This document shows positions 6,265-13,611 of a stretch of DNA of 19,805 nt, in pieces. The stretch is from Desulfotomaculum sp. (GTDB lineage Bacteria; Bacillota; Desulfotomaculia; Desulfotomaculales; Desulfohalotomaculaceae), in NCBI GenBank assembly GCA_021129815.1, contig JAJOKN010000102.1:10963-30767 (forward strand), given 5' to 3'. Each line of letters starts with the position of its first letter. Positions within the stretch are counted from its first letter, which is position 1. Below the pieces are notes generated by a model, which saw only the letters and a list, made by a program, of their open reading frames with translations, did not search any database and was not told where the DNA came from. The position numbers and the translations under genes are program-made.

Positions 6265-7794
6265 GTGCTGGCTATTATAAACAGCATAGCCTTACAGGGT
6301 TTAGAAGGAATTATCGTTAAAGTAGAAGTTGATGTTTCTAGTGGTATGCCTGCTTTTGACTTAGTGGGGCTTCCAGATACTGCTGTGAGAGAGTCGCGTG
6401 AGCGAGTGAGAACAGCTATTAAAAATTCTGGGTTTGAGTTTCCAGTAAAGCGAATTACAGTAAACTTAGCACCTGCGGATATACGCAAAGAGGGCCCTGT
6501 ATATGACTTGCCTATTGCGATAGGCATACTTTTAGCATCAGGACAACTTTGTGTTAATGATAATTTAAGTCATGTTTTTATGGGAGAGCTTTCGCTTGAT
6601 GGGAGTATAAAGCAAATAAGAGGAATTTTGCCAGCTGCGCTGGCGGCGAAAAAATATAAATATGTTTCCATGGTAGTGCCAGATGCAAACGCAGCTGAAG
6701 CAGCTATTGTGCAGGATATCGATGTGTATCCAGCAGGTAATTTGCGCGAACTCGTGGAATTGTTGAACAAAGGCGAATTGAAAAAATATACTGTCGATAT
6801 GGAAAATTTATTGACTTTAGAAGAAAAAAATTTTCCTGACTTTGCGGATGTAAAAGGGCAGGCAGTTGCAAAGCGTGCGCTTGAAATAGCTGCAGCAGGT
6901 GGACACAATGTGTTTATGCTTGGCAGCCCGGGGTCAGGCAAAACTATGCTGGCGCGGTGTTTGCCGGGAATACTGCCGAATCTCACTTTTGATGAAGCGG
7001 TTGAGGTGACGCAGATTTACAGCTTGGCTGGGCTTATAAAGCCAAACCAGTCTTTGATAACTTCAAAGCCGTTTAGAGCGCCTCATCATTCTGCATCTAC
7101 TGCAAGTATTGTAGGCGGTGGGCGCTTGCCTCGTCCGGGAGAAATAAGTTTAGCACATAACGGAGTGCTGTTTTTAGATGAGATTTTGGAGTTCAAAAGG
7201 GAAACGCTAGAAGCACTGAGGCAGCCGCTTGAAGATGGCATAGTCTCAATTACAAGAGTTCAATCGGCTATTACATATCCTGCAAAGGTGATGCTCGTAG
7301 CTTCTGCAAACCCGTGTCCCTGTGGTTTTTATTTGGATAAAGAAAAAGAGTGCTCATGTACACCGAATCAAATACAGCGTTACCTAAACCGCTTATCTGG
7401 ACCGCTTTTGGATAGAATTGACATGTACATTGAAATTTCGCGTGTTGAGTTTGATGAATTAGCAGGTGCGGAAGCTGCTGAGAGTTCAAGTAAAATCAAA
7501 GCACGTGTTGAAAATGCACGCAAAATACAGCTGGATCGCTTTTGCAAAGAAGAAAAGGTCAAGTGCAATGATCACATGACTGCACCCCTTGTGAGAAAGT
7601 ACTGTAAGGCGACTGCACAGGCAAAAGCACTTTTAAAAACAGCGTTTGAACAGTTAAAGCTCTCCGCTAGAAGTCACAGCAAGATATTAAAACTTGCGCG
7701 CACTATTGCTGATATGGATGGCAAAGAGGTTATAGATGCAAATCATATGGCAGAAGCTTTGCAGTACAGAAGTATGAGTTTTTTGAGGATGTGA
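6265..7794 (+). CDS. comM: YifB/ComM family Mg-chelatase-like AAA+ ATPase
   Basis: A hexameric AAA+ protein. In naturally competent Gram-negatives ComM is a helicase promoting branch migration during DNA uptake; its role in Clostridia is not established. The 509 residues match the family. In order: a Lon-protease-like N-terminal domain (about 1-170, starting LAIINSIALQGLEG), Walker A GSPGSGKT (220-227), Walker B VLFLDE (301-306), a Cys-rich insert NPCPCG...CSC (about 350-368), and the Mg-chelatase C-terminal helical domain (about 410-509). The start is GTG at 6265; an in-frame stop at 6241 excludes anything longer, and CTG at 6268 is the only near alternative. It is last in the pgsA-to-comM run. 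Confidence 0.93.
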   Translation: MLAIINSIALQGLEGIIVKVEVDVSSGMPAFDLVGLPDTAVRESRERVRTAIKNSGFEFPVKRITVNLAPADIRKEGPVYDLPIAIGILLASGQLCVNDNLSHVFMGELSLDGSIKQIRGILPAALAAKKYKYVSMVVPDANAAEAAIVQDIDVYPAGNLRELVELLNKGELKKYTVDMENLLTLEEKNFPDFADVKGQAVAKRALEIAAAGGHNVFMLGSPGSGKTMLARCLPGILPNLTFDEAVEVTQIYSLAGLIKPNQSLITSKPFRAPHHSASTASIVGGGRLPRPGEISLAHNGVLFLDEILEFKRETLEALRQPLEDGIVSITRVQSAITYPAKVMLVASANPCPCGFYLDKEKECSCTPNQIQRYLNRLSGPLLDRIDMYIEISRVEFDELAGAEAAESSSKIKARVENARKIQLDRFCKEEKVKCNDHMTAPLVRKYCKATAQAKALLKTAFEQLKLSARSHSKILKLARTIADMDGKEVIDANHMAEALQYRSMSFLRM

Positions 7795-7902
7795 TAAGGT
7801 ACAAAAAAATTTATTTTTTTAAAGCCCAAAATTTTTTATTTCATTTCAGCTAGATGTATTTTACAAAAATTTACATTTATAAGCGGTTAGGAGAGAAAGC
7901 TT

Positions 7903-9033
7903 TTGGAGCTTAAAATTAAGCTGCTAGTTTTTTTCTTTTATGCATCTGTAGGTGTTTTGATTCCTTTTTTGCCAATTGTTTTTAAGTTTCAAGGGATGGA
8001 TTCGTTTCAGATTGGATTTTTAATGGCAATAGGTCCTTTTGTTTCTATATTGGTTCAGTCGCCGTGGGGAATCTTGAGCGATAAACTCAAAACAGTCAAA
8101 AAAATAGTGGTTTTGCAGCTGGCCGTTTCTCTTTTGTTGAGCTTTTTTTTATTTAATATATCGTCGTTTTATTTGTTGGCACTGATCGTTTTTATATTTT
8201 GTGTGTTTTTTATTCCACTTTTTGTATTATTGGATTGCTTGATAATGGATGTTGCTGCAAAAAGCAAAAAGAGCTTTGGGGGTTATCGGTTGTGGGGTTC
8301 TATAGGCTTTGCTGCTGCAGCGCTCTTTACAGGGAAGATAACTGTATTTATAGGGATTGAGAATGTTGAACATTTATACCAGCTGCTTACCTTGATTTCT
8401 TTGATATTAGCGTTTTTAGTTGTTGATGTTGTCCCGACTAAAAAGCGTCCAAAGTTTGCGGAGTTTAAAAAGCTGGCATTTCAAAAGGAATTGATTATTG
8501 TTTTGTTGTTGATTACTTTTGTTAGCAGCACCAACAAAGCAAATGATACGTTTATAGGTATGTTTATTCAGAGCTTGGGAGGAAATGAAAGTGATATAGG
8601 ATGGGCGTGGATGATAGGTCCAATAAGTGAAGTGCTTGTTTTTGCGCTATCAGTCTCGATGTTAAAGAGATCCAATGAGATAAAGCTTTTGACGATAGCA
8701 GCAGCTGTATTTGCTATAAGATGGTTTTTGTTTGCTATAGCAAAAAGTCCTGATTTAGTTATATTTATACAGGTTTTACATGGATTATCATTTGGCCTTT
8801 TGTATATTGCAGCGGTTTCGTACATATATAGGATTAGCCCTGCTGAGCTCAAAGGAAGTGGCATGGGGCTTATGGTGACTTTTTTTGGGGGGATAGCAGG
8901 AATAATGGGTTCGCTTGTAGGTGGAGCGATAATAGATGCTTTGGGGTTGCATACAATGTACTATATATTTGCTGCTGTTTGTTTATTTGTTGCTGTTGTG
9001 CTCATGGTTTTGATAAAAACACGGGTAATTTAA
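7903..9033 (+). CDS. Major facilitator superfamily transporter, MFS_1-like
   Basis: A 376-residue membrane protein with twelve clear hydrophobic segments (about 5-27, 36-58, 68-86, 89-115, 130-151, 158-177, 195-210, 232-254, 263-281, 286-310, 321-345 and 351-370). The segment GILSDKLKTVKK between helices 2 and 3 is the MFS motif-A region. The overall look resembles the LacY/nucleoside-permease-like branch. The substrate cannot be told from the sequence. The start is TTG at 7903, with AGGAGAG (7889-7895) 7 nt upstream. A 108-bp AT-rich gap separates it from comM, so it may have its own promoter, though none is convincing. It converges on mpg with 4 bp between the stop codons. Confidence 0.9.
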   Translation: MELKIKLLVFFFYASVGVLIPFLPIVFKFQGMDSFQIGFLMAIGPFVSILVQSPWGILSDKLKTVKKIVVLQLAVSLLLSFFLFNISSFYLLALIVFIFCVFFIPLFVLLDCLIMDVAAKSKKSFGGYRLWGSIGFAAAALFTGKITVFIGIENVEHLYQLLTLISLILAFLVVDVVPTKKRPKFAEFKKLAFQKELIIVLLLITFVSSTNKANDTFIGMFIQSLGGNESDIGWAWMIGPISEVLVFALSVSMLKRSNEIKLLTIAAAVFAIRWFLFAIAKSPDLVIFIQVLHGLSFGLLYIAAVSYIYRISPAELKGSGMGLMVTFFGGIAGIMGSLVGGAIIDALGLHTMYYIFAAVCLFVAVVLMVLIKTRVI

Positions 9034-9037
9034 TTTT

Positions 9038-9634
9038 TTAAATTTTAGAAACGAATTTGTTATCTTTTATATAAAATCTCAAAGGCAGTTCTGCTCCTTT
9101 TTTTATGCCAATTCTAGTGGTTGTAACGATGTTTACGCTGTGGTGCTTTGGGTATATGCACAGTGGTGGAAGCGTTAGGTCTGTACCGTTGTGTGCTTTT
9201 GAAATTCCCATTGCCTGTACTAACTTTGCTGGCCCGGAACATAAATTAGTCAGCTTTTGTTTGTTTCGCTGTTTTTGCATAAAAGATATGCCACATACGG
9301 GTTCAAGCGCTCTTATCAACACTGCTTCTCCTATGCCACAAGAATTGGTAACTGCATTGAAACAGTAATACATGCCGTATATGAAATACACATAAGCATG
9401 CCCGGGAGGACCGAACATAACTCTATTTCGTGTAGTCATGCCACGACTTGCATGACAAGCAGGGTCATTTTGCAAATAAGCTTCTGTTTCAACTATCATC
9501 CCGGCTACTATACCATACTCAGTATAGTGTACGATATAACAGCCCAACAGGTCTTTTGCTACTTCTACTGTATTGCGTTCATAGAAGTCACGCGGTAGCG
9601 GCTTTGTGTTGGCGATTTTATCAGCACAATTCAT
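9038..9634 (-). CDS. 3-methyladenine DNA glycosylase, AAG/MPG family
   Basis: Removes alkylated and deaminated purines from DNA by base flipping, starting base-excision repair. The 198 residues are normal for the bacterial AAG family. Visible signatures are [17 protein letters not shown] (15-31), VETEAY with the catalytic Glu51 and Tyr53, the DPACHASRG loop with His61, [18 protein letters not shown] (about 74-91), and the RALEP segment. The ATG lies one base after the polX stop codon, so expression is probably coupled to polX; a weak AAGG is its only Shine-Dalgarno. The 3' end meets the MFS gene tail to tail with no recognisable intrinsic terminator in the 4-bp gap. Confidence 0.95.
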   Translation of the reverse strand: MNCADKIANTKPLPRDFYERNTVEVAKDLLGCYIVHYTEYGIVAGMIVETEAYLQNDPACHASRGMTTRNRVMFGPPGHAYVYFIYGMYYCFNAVTNSCGIGEAVLIRALEPVCGISFMQKQRNKQKLTNLCSGPAKLVQAMGISKAHNGTDLTLPPLCIYPKHHSVNIVTTTRIGIKKGAELPLRFYIKDNKFVSKI

Positions 9635-9635
9635 A

Positions 9636-11360
9636 TCAGCTAAAATGCCTTAGCAATTGTTTAACATCCAGAGTATTTATCACATCATCAGGTGTGAGCC
9701 ATGCTCGCCTTGCTACCGCTGTGCCGTAGATGATATCGTTTAGCTCACTGGATTCGTGTGCATCGGTGTTTATAGCTATTTTTACCCCTGCTTCCTTTGC
9801 TTTTTTAGCATTTTCGGTGTTCAAGTCCAAGCGCTTGTGTGAGGAGTTTATTTCAATAGCAGTATTGTATTTTGCAGCTGCTTCAAATATCCTACTTAGG
9901 TCCAATTCATATCCTGCTCTTTCTTCCAAAACTCGCCCGGTAACATGTCCTATTATATCAACATGTTCATTTTTTATAGCTGATATTATACGTTCAGTCA
10001 TAGTATCTTTATCTTGGTTAAAATATGAGTGCACAGAAGCCACCACTACATCCAAATCTGCTAACACTTCATCAGGATAAGCGAGACTTCCATCAGGCAA
10101 TATGTCGCATTCGATACCTGTCAATATGGTGAATTCTTTTTCGCGTTCTTGTAATTTTTTTATTTCTTCAAGTTGTGAGTAAATCCGTTTTGTGTCCAAG
10201 CCGTGAGCTGCGTTTAGAGGGTAAGAATGGTCTGTTATAGCTATGTAGCTGTAACCGCGTGATTTTGCAGCATTTACCATGTCTTCAATTGTATCAGCAG
10301 CATCACTCCACAAGGTGTGGGTATGCAGATCGCCTTTTATATCATCTACTTCTACCAAATCAGGGATTTTATTTTCAAGAGCAGCTTCAATTTCGCCTTT
10401 GCCTTCTCTTAGCTCCGGTGGTATGTACTGCATGCAAAGCGCTGTATAAATATCTTTTTCTGACTCAATCTTCATTTTATTGCCGTTGGGATAGATGATG
10501 CTTGGATTGCTAAGCGATATACCCTTTGATTCAGCTATTTTTTTTAGTTGTTCATAATGACTTTTACTGCCTGTATTGCGGTGCAAAAGAGGGATAAAGT
10601 TGTCAGCAGTTGTTATGGACAAATCAACTTCTATATTCCACCAGTTTTTTATGTGCACTCTGTTTTGTGAATACTCAAGCACTTCGACAGTTCTTGGATG
10701 TTTTATCAATGATTCTTTTAACAGTTCAGGATTTGTAGTTGACGCTACTATGTCTATGTCAGACACGGTTTCTTTCCACCTTCTAAGGCTGCCGCCTAAT
10801 TCTACAGATGAAACTCCAGGAATTGTAGATAGGTATTCCACTAATTTTTTTCCTAATTCCCGTGCAGTGCCTATGGAGATGAGTTTATTTTCGCCTTTTA
10901 GCATCTTAATATGGCGCAGTATGTCAGATTCAAATTTTGCGCTCATCCCGGGCAGCTTGCGTATTAAATTTTTTCTAGCAGCTTCTTCGAGCTGTTCTAA
11001 AGACGAAATATTTAGCTCTTCAAATAAAATGCGAGCTCTTTTAGCGCCGATACCGGGTATCAAGCGCATTTCAAGCACGCCTTTAGGTATTTCTTCCAAG
11101 AGCTTTTTGTAAGCCTCACAGCTTCCTGTTTTGAGGATTTCCTTTATTTTGCTGCTTATAGCTTTGCCAATGCCGGGAATTTTTTCTAGAGCGTTATTTT
11201 TAACTAGTTCTGCCAATGGCTTATCCAACTTTGAAATTGTTTTGGCAGCGTTACGATATGCTCTTATTTTAAAGAAATTTTCGCCTTTTATTTCCAATAA
11301 ATCAGCCATTTCTTGAAATAGCCATGAAACTTCTAGATTTGACATGAGTGCATTGCTCAT
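9636..11360 (-). CDS. polX: DNA polymerase X with C-terminal PHP domain
   Basis: A family X polymerase for gap-filling in repair; bacterial PolX also has 3'-5' exonuclease and AP-endonuclease activities in its PHP domain. The start is ATG at 11360 ([11 protein letters not shown]..., 574 residues), with GAGGTGAC 10 nt upstream. An in-frame GTG at 11375 lies inside that Shine-Dalgarno. Domains in order: N-terminal 8-kDa-like region, helix-hairpin-helix motifs ([12 protein letters not shown] about 61-72, [12 protein letters not shown] about 101-112, LPGMSAKF about 136-143), the palm with GGSLRR and catalytic Asp201, Asp203 and Asp246, then PHP (from about 343, [11 protein letters not shown], His346/His348). 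Metal ligands appear intact. It lies between trmL and mpg. Confidence 0.95.
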   Translation of the reverse strand: MSNALMSNLEVSWLFQEMADLLEIKGENFFKIRAYRNAAKTISKLDKPLAELVKNNALEKIPGIGKAISSKIKEILKTGSCEAYKKLLEEIPKGVLEMRLIPGIGAKRARILFEELNISSLEQLEEAARKNLIRKLPGMSAKFESDILRHIKMLKGENKLISIGTARELGKKLVEYLSTIPGVSSVELGGSLRRWKETVSDIDIVASTTNPELLKESLIKHPRTVEVLEYSQNRVHIKNWWNIEVDLSITTADNFIPLLHRNTGSKSHYEQLKKIAESKGISLSNPSIIYPNGNKMKIESEKDIYTALCMQYIPPELREGKGEIEAALENKIPDLVEVDDIKGDLHTHTLWSDAADTIEDMVNAAKSRGYSYIAITDHSYPLNAAHGLDTKRIYSQLEEIKKLQEREKEFTILTGIECDILPDGSLAYPDEVLADLDVVVASVHSYFNQDKDTMTERIISAIKNEHVDIIGHVTGRVLEERAGYELDLSRIFEAAAKYNTAIEINSSHKRLDLNTENAKKAKEAGVKIAINTDAHESSELNDIIYGTAVARRAWLTPDDVINTLDVKQLLRHFS

Positions 11361-11435
11361 GATTTTTAAAGTCACCTCGCTTTCTTTGGTAGCGATAAAT
11401 TTTATATAGGCTTTTTCGATTATAAATTTTAACCA

Positions 11436-11894
11436 CTATATTAATCCTTTAAAGTTTTGTTGCCTTAATGCTTCATAGAGCACCAGCGCTACAGCGTTGG
11501 ATAAATTGAGAGAGCGCACAGTTGGCAGCATAGGTATTTTAATCCACTTATCTCGATATGACTGCAAAATTTCTTTGTCAAGCCCTGCAGTTTCTTTGCC
11601 GAAAATTAGAAAGTCATCAGACTTGTATTCAACTTCATGATAATACTGCGTGCTGCCTGTTTCCACAAACCAAAGCCTCTTGTGCCCATGCACTTTTAAA
11701 AACTCTGCAAAATTTTCGTAGTAGTGCAGGTCAAGCTTATCCCAATAGTCAAGTCCTGCTCTTTTTAGATATTTATCATCTGTGGAAAATCCAAGCGGCT
11801 TTACCAAATGCAGGCTTGTACCAGTTACAGCACATGTCCTTGCGACGTTGCCTGTATTTTGAGGTATTTGGGGTTCTACTAAAACTACGTGCAT
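11436..11894 (-). CDS. trmL: tRNA (cytidine(34)-2'-O)-methyltransferase, TrmL/YibK type
   Basis: A SPOUT methyltransferase that 2'-O-methylates the wobble base of tRNA-Leu isoacceptors using SAM. The start is ATG at 11894 (MHVVLVEPQIPQNTGN, 152 residues, the usual opening and length). GGAG at 11907-11910 lies 12 nt upstream; the in-frame ATG at 11912 overlaps that Shine-Dalgarno and would add MERIKF. Motifs seen are NTGNVART (13-20), the trefoil-knot SAM-binding FGKETAGL (about 98-105), IPMLPTVRSLNLSNAVALVLYE near the C-terminus. It lies between nth and polX with gaps of 64 and 75 bp, consistent with one transcript. Confidence 0.94.
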   Translation of the reverse strand: MHVVLVEPQIPQNTGNVARTCAVTGTSLHLVKPLGFSTDDKYLKRAGLDYWDKLDLHYYENFAEFLKVHGHKRLWFVETGSTQYYHEVEYKSDDFLIFGKETAGLDKEILQSYRDKWIKIPMLPTVRSLNLSNAVALVLYEALRQQNFKGLI

Positions 11895-11958
11895 AAACTT
11901 GATACGCTCCATTGAAGTAATATCGGTTTTAGTAATATAAATTTTAATTACAAAAAAT

Positions 11959-12591
11959 TCATGACAAACCTGATTTTGCGCACAAACTTTCTACTACACA
12001 AGCGCTGCATTTTGGAGAGCGCGCAGTGCATATTTCTCTGCCATGCTGAATAAAAAGCAAATGTGCATCTTTCCACAGCTCTTTTGGTATGCAGCGCATG
12101 AGCTCTTCTTCTGTTTTAAGCGGATTTTTGCCGCTTGCAATTCCTAAGCGCTTTGACACTCTGTGCACATGAGTATCTACTGGCAATACAGGCTTGTTAA
12201 ATCCAATTGCAAGGATTACTCCTGCTGTTTTTCGCCCTACACCTGGCAGTTCCTCAAGCAGCTTTCTATCTCTTGGGACGTTGCCGCCAAATTTTTCAAT
12301 TAAAATGCGGCATGTATTTATAATGGCTTTGCTTTTGTTGTTGTGCAACCCACAGCCTTTTATTTCTGATGCCAGTTTTTCATAAGTTAGCTTTGCAAAA
12401 TCTTCAGGTGTTTTGTATTTTTTAAACAATCTCTTTGTTATTATATTTACTTGCTTATCAGTGCTCTGAGCACTTAATATAACAGCTATTAATAACTCAA
12501 ATGTGTTTTTGAACTCAAGAGCGCATTTTACATTTGTATAAGCAGTCTGTAGTAATTCAATTATCTTTTGGCAGCGTTTCTTTATAACCAT
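11959..12591 (-). CDS. nth: Endonuclease III, 4Fe-4S DNA glycosylase/AP lyase
   Basis: Removes oxidised pyrimidines and cleaves the resulting abasic site. The 210 residues match the family. The helix-hairpin-helix LPGVGRKTAGVIL contains catalytic Lys121, and the PVDTHVHRVS segment contains catalytic Asp139. The C-terminal iron-sulphur loop is complete with C188-X6-C195-X2-C198-X5-C204. The Shine-Dalgarno is weak (AAGAAGTGA about 5 nt before the ATG), so translation may depend on upstream reading or be low. It is preceded by a 185-bp purine-rich gap (as read on the transcribed strand) after the CoA-binding protein gene. It leads a run of nucleic-acid repair and modification genes. Confidence 0.96.
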   Translation of the reverse strand: MVIKKRCQKIIELLQTAYTNVKCALEFKNTFELLIAVILSAQSTDKQVNIITKRLFKKYKTPEDFAKLTYEKLASEIKGCGLHNNKSKAIINTCRILIEKFGGNVPRDRKLLEELPGVGRKTAGVILAIGFNKPVLPVDTHVHRVSKRLGIASGKNPLKTEEELMRCIPKELWKDAHLLFIQHGREICTARSPKCSACVVESLCAKSGLS

Positions 12592-12669
12592 ATTTCACTT
12601 CTTATCTCTCACGTCTCATTTCTTAAATAACTTTCTGCTTTTTTGCTTTTTACATTTCACACATAGCTT

Positions 12670-12732
12670 TTACCTTATTGATTTCTTTATCTCTATTTTT
12701 TTCATCTTTTCAAATAATTCATCGCTTTTCAA
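12670..12732 (-). CDS. Possible 20-residue peptide in the gap before nth
   Basis: In the 185-bp gap between the CoA-binding protein gene and nth, a TTG start at 12732 with AAAAGGA (12744-12750) 11 nt upstream opens a short frame. It reads (M)KSDELFEKMKKIEIKKSIR and stops at 12670. The peptide is Lys/Glu-rich and helical in character. The gap is strongly purine-biased on this strand, and such composition makes Lys/Glu/Arg-rich frames by chance. Weak candidate; no family is recognised. Confidence 0.2.
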   Translation of the reverse strand: MKSDELFEKMKKIEIKKSIR

Positions 12733-12776
12733 AATAACTATTGTCCTTTTTATCTCTTAACCTTTTAACCTCTAAT

Positions 12777-13193
12777 TTACAACAACCTTGCATGTTCTAT
12801 TTTTATGCAGCGGTCCATTATTATAGTGATGTTGTTGTCTTGAGCAATTTTTGCAGCATCATCATTTTTGATTCCAAGCTGTAGCCATATTGCCTTAGGT
12901 TTTTTTGAAATAGAATCTTCTACCACTGGTGGAGTATCGATGCTGCGCCTGAACACATTTACAATATCAACGTTTATTTCATCTGGTATATCGCTTACTT
13001 TTTTGTATGCTTTTTCACCTAATACAGAATCGAGCTTGGGATTTACTGGGATAATCCTGTATCCTCTTTCTTGTAAATATTTAGCTACTTTGTGACTGTC
13101 GCGCTCAGGCTTGTCGGACAAACCTACAACAGCTATGACGCGTGCTTGTTTTAATAATTCTTTAATTTCTTCGTCCGTGGGATTCTGGAACAT
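12777..13193 (-). CDS. CoA-binding domain protein, YccU/YneT type
   Basis: A 138-residue protein with a single Rossmann-type CoA_binding_2 domain. It starts with a short helix, then VIAVVGLSDKPERDSHKVAKYL (about 19-40), the nucleotide-binding loop typical of the family. It continues with the RGYRIIPVNPK strand, the DIVNVFRR segment (about 76-83), and the IWLQLGIKNDDAAKIA and IIMDRCIKIEH ends. The family resembles the N-terminal domain of succinyl-CoA synthetase alpha but lacks catalytic domains; the physiological role is unknown. AGGGGT lies 8 nt before the ATG. It is the first gene of the minus-strand run ending at mpg. Confidence 0.9.
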   Translation of the reverse strand: MFQNPTDEEIKELLKQARVIAVVGLSDKPERDSHKVAKYLQERGYRIIPVNPKLDSVLGEKAYKKVSDIPDEINVDIVNVFRRSIDTPPVVEDSISKKPKAIWLQLGIKNDDAAKIAQDNNITIIMDRCIKIEHARLL

Positions 13194-13274
13194 AGAATCT
13201 ACCCCTGCCTTTTAAAAGATAAGTTTAACACTTTAATTTATATTATTCAAAAAAAATCAAATTCCTGCAAATTG

Positions 13275-13303
13275 TTGTTTGGTCTCAAAAAAAATGGTAT
13301 AAA
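13275..13303 (+). promoter_or_regulatory. Candidate promoter upstream of the Ig-repeat lipoprotein gene
   Basis: TTGTTT (13275-13280, three of six matches to the -35) is 17 bp from TATAAA (13298-13303, five of six matches to the -10). If used, it gives a leader of about 300 nt containing the aborted frame at 13389. Confidence 0.35.
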
Positions 13304-13374
13304 TAAACGCTATGCATGCTGGAAATAATTATAAAATTAATAATTTTAATTTTTGCAGTTTAAATTAAAGTTAT

Positions 13375-13489
13375 AGGGAGGAAAGAATATGGAAATAACA
13401 TAGATGAAGTTTTTTTGAGTAAGCTGGAAAGTACTAATAACATTTTTCCGAATATAGATTATAGAGTATTTTGCACGCAGAATATTTAA
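13375..13489 (+). pseudogene. Possible decayed small gene: strong Shine-Dalgarno, ATG, then early stop
   Basis: AGGGAGG (13375-13381) is 7 nt from ATG (13389), an ideal start, yet the frame reads MEIT and stops at 13401-13403. Adding one A to the AAA run at 13393-13395 would place the start in a frame that stays open to TAA at 13487-13489. That frame reads NNIDEVFLSKLESTNNIFPN and a dozen more residues, about 33 in all. This could be a frameshifted remnant, a sequencing error, a deliberate leader mini-frame, or chance. No family is recognised. Confidence 0.3.
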
Positions 13490-13611
13490 AAATTTATAGT
13501 TTTTTTGCAGGAAAAAAATGAATTTTGTGGAATTTAACTAAATGTAAATTTTAAAAAGATTTTAATGATGGTTTTTGAAAGCTAATATGTTATGGTTGGT
13601 GTTGCATACAT

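Larger units (their letters stand above)
13194..13611. other. 418-bp AT-rich intergenic region between divergent genes
   Basis: This separates the CoA-binding protein gene (minus) from the lipoprotein gene (plus). It holds a candidate plus-strand promoter at 13275-13303, an all-AT hairpin around 13334-13350, and a strong Shine-Dalgarno with an aborted reading frame at 13375-13489. From 13490 to 13611 only A/T-rich sequence with runs of T is seen. No tRNA, riboswitch or intrinsic terminator was recognised. Confidence 0.5.

Noticed and set aside
7804..7823. AAAAAAATTTATTTTTTT dyad after comM as a terminator
   Set aside because: An all-AT stem is too weak for an intrinsic terminator, although the T-run might contribute; it is not called.
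10576..11112. 178-codon plus-strand open frame under polX
   Set aside because: It is antisense to HhH and palm motifs that are unmistakable on the minus strand, and its product is Ser/Phe-rich without domains.
12592..12776. TRAP-binding GAG/UAG triplet array in the leader of nth
   Set aside because: Several GAG and UAG triplets occur on the minus strand, but they are irregularly spaced and not in a run of nine or more with 2-3 nt gaps.
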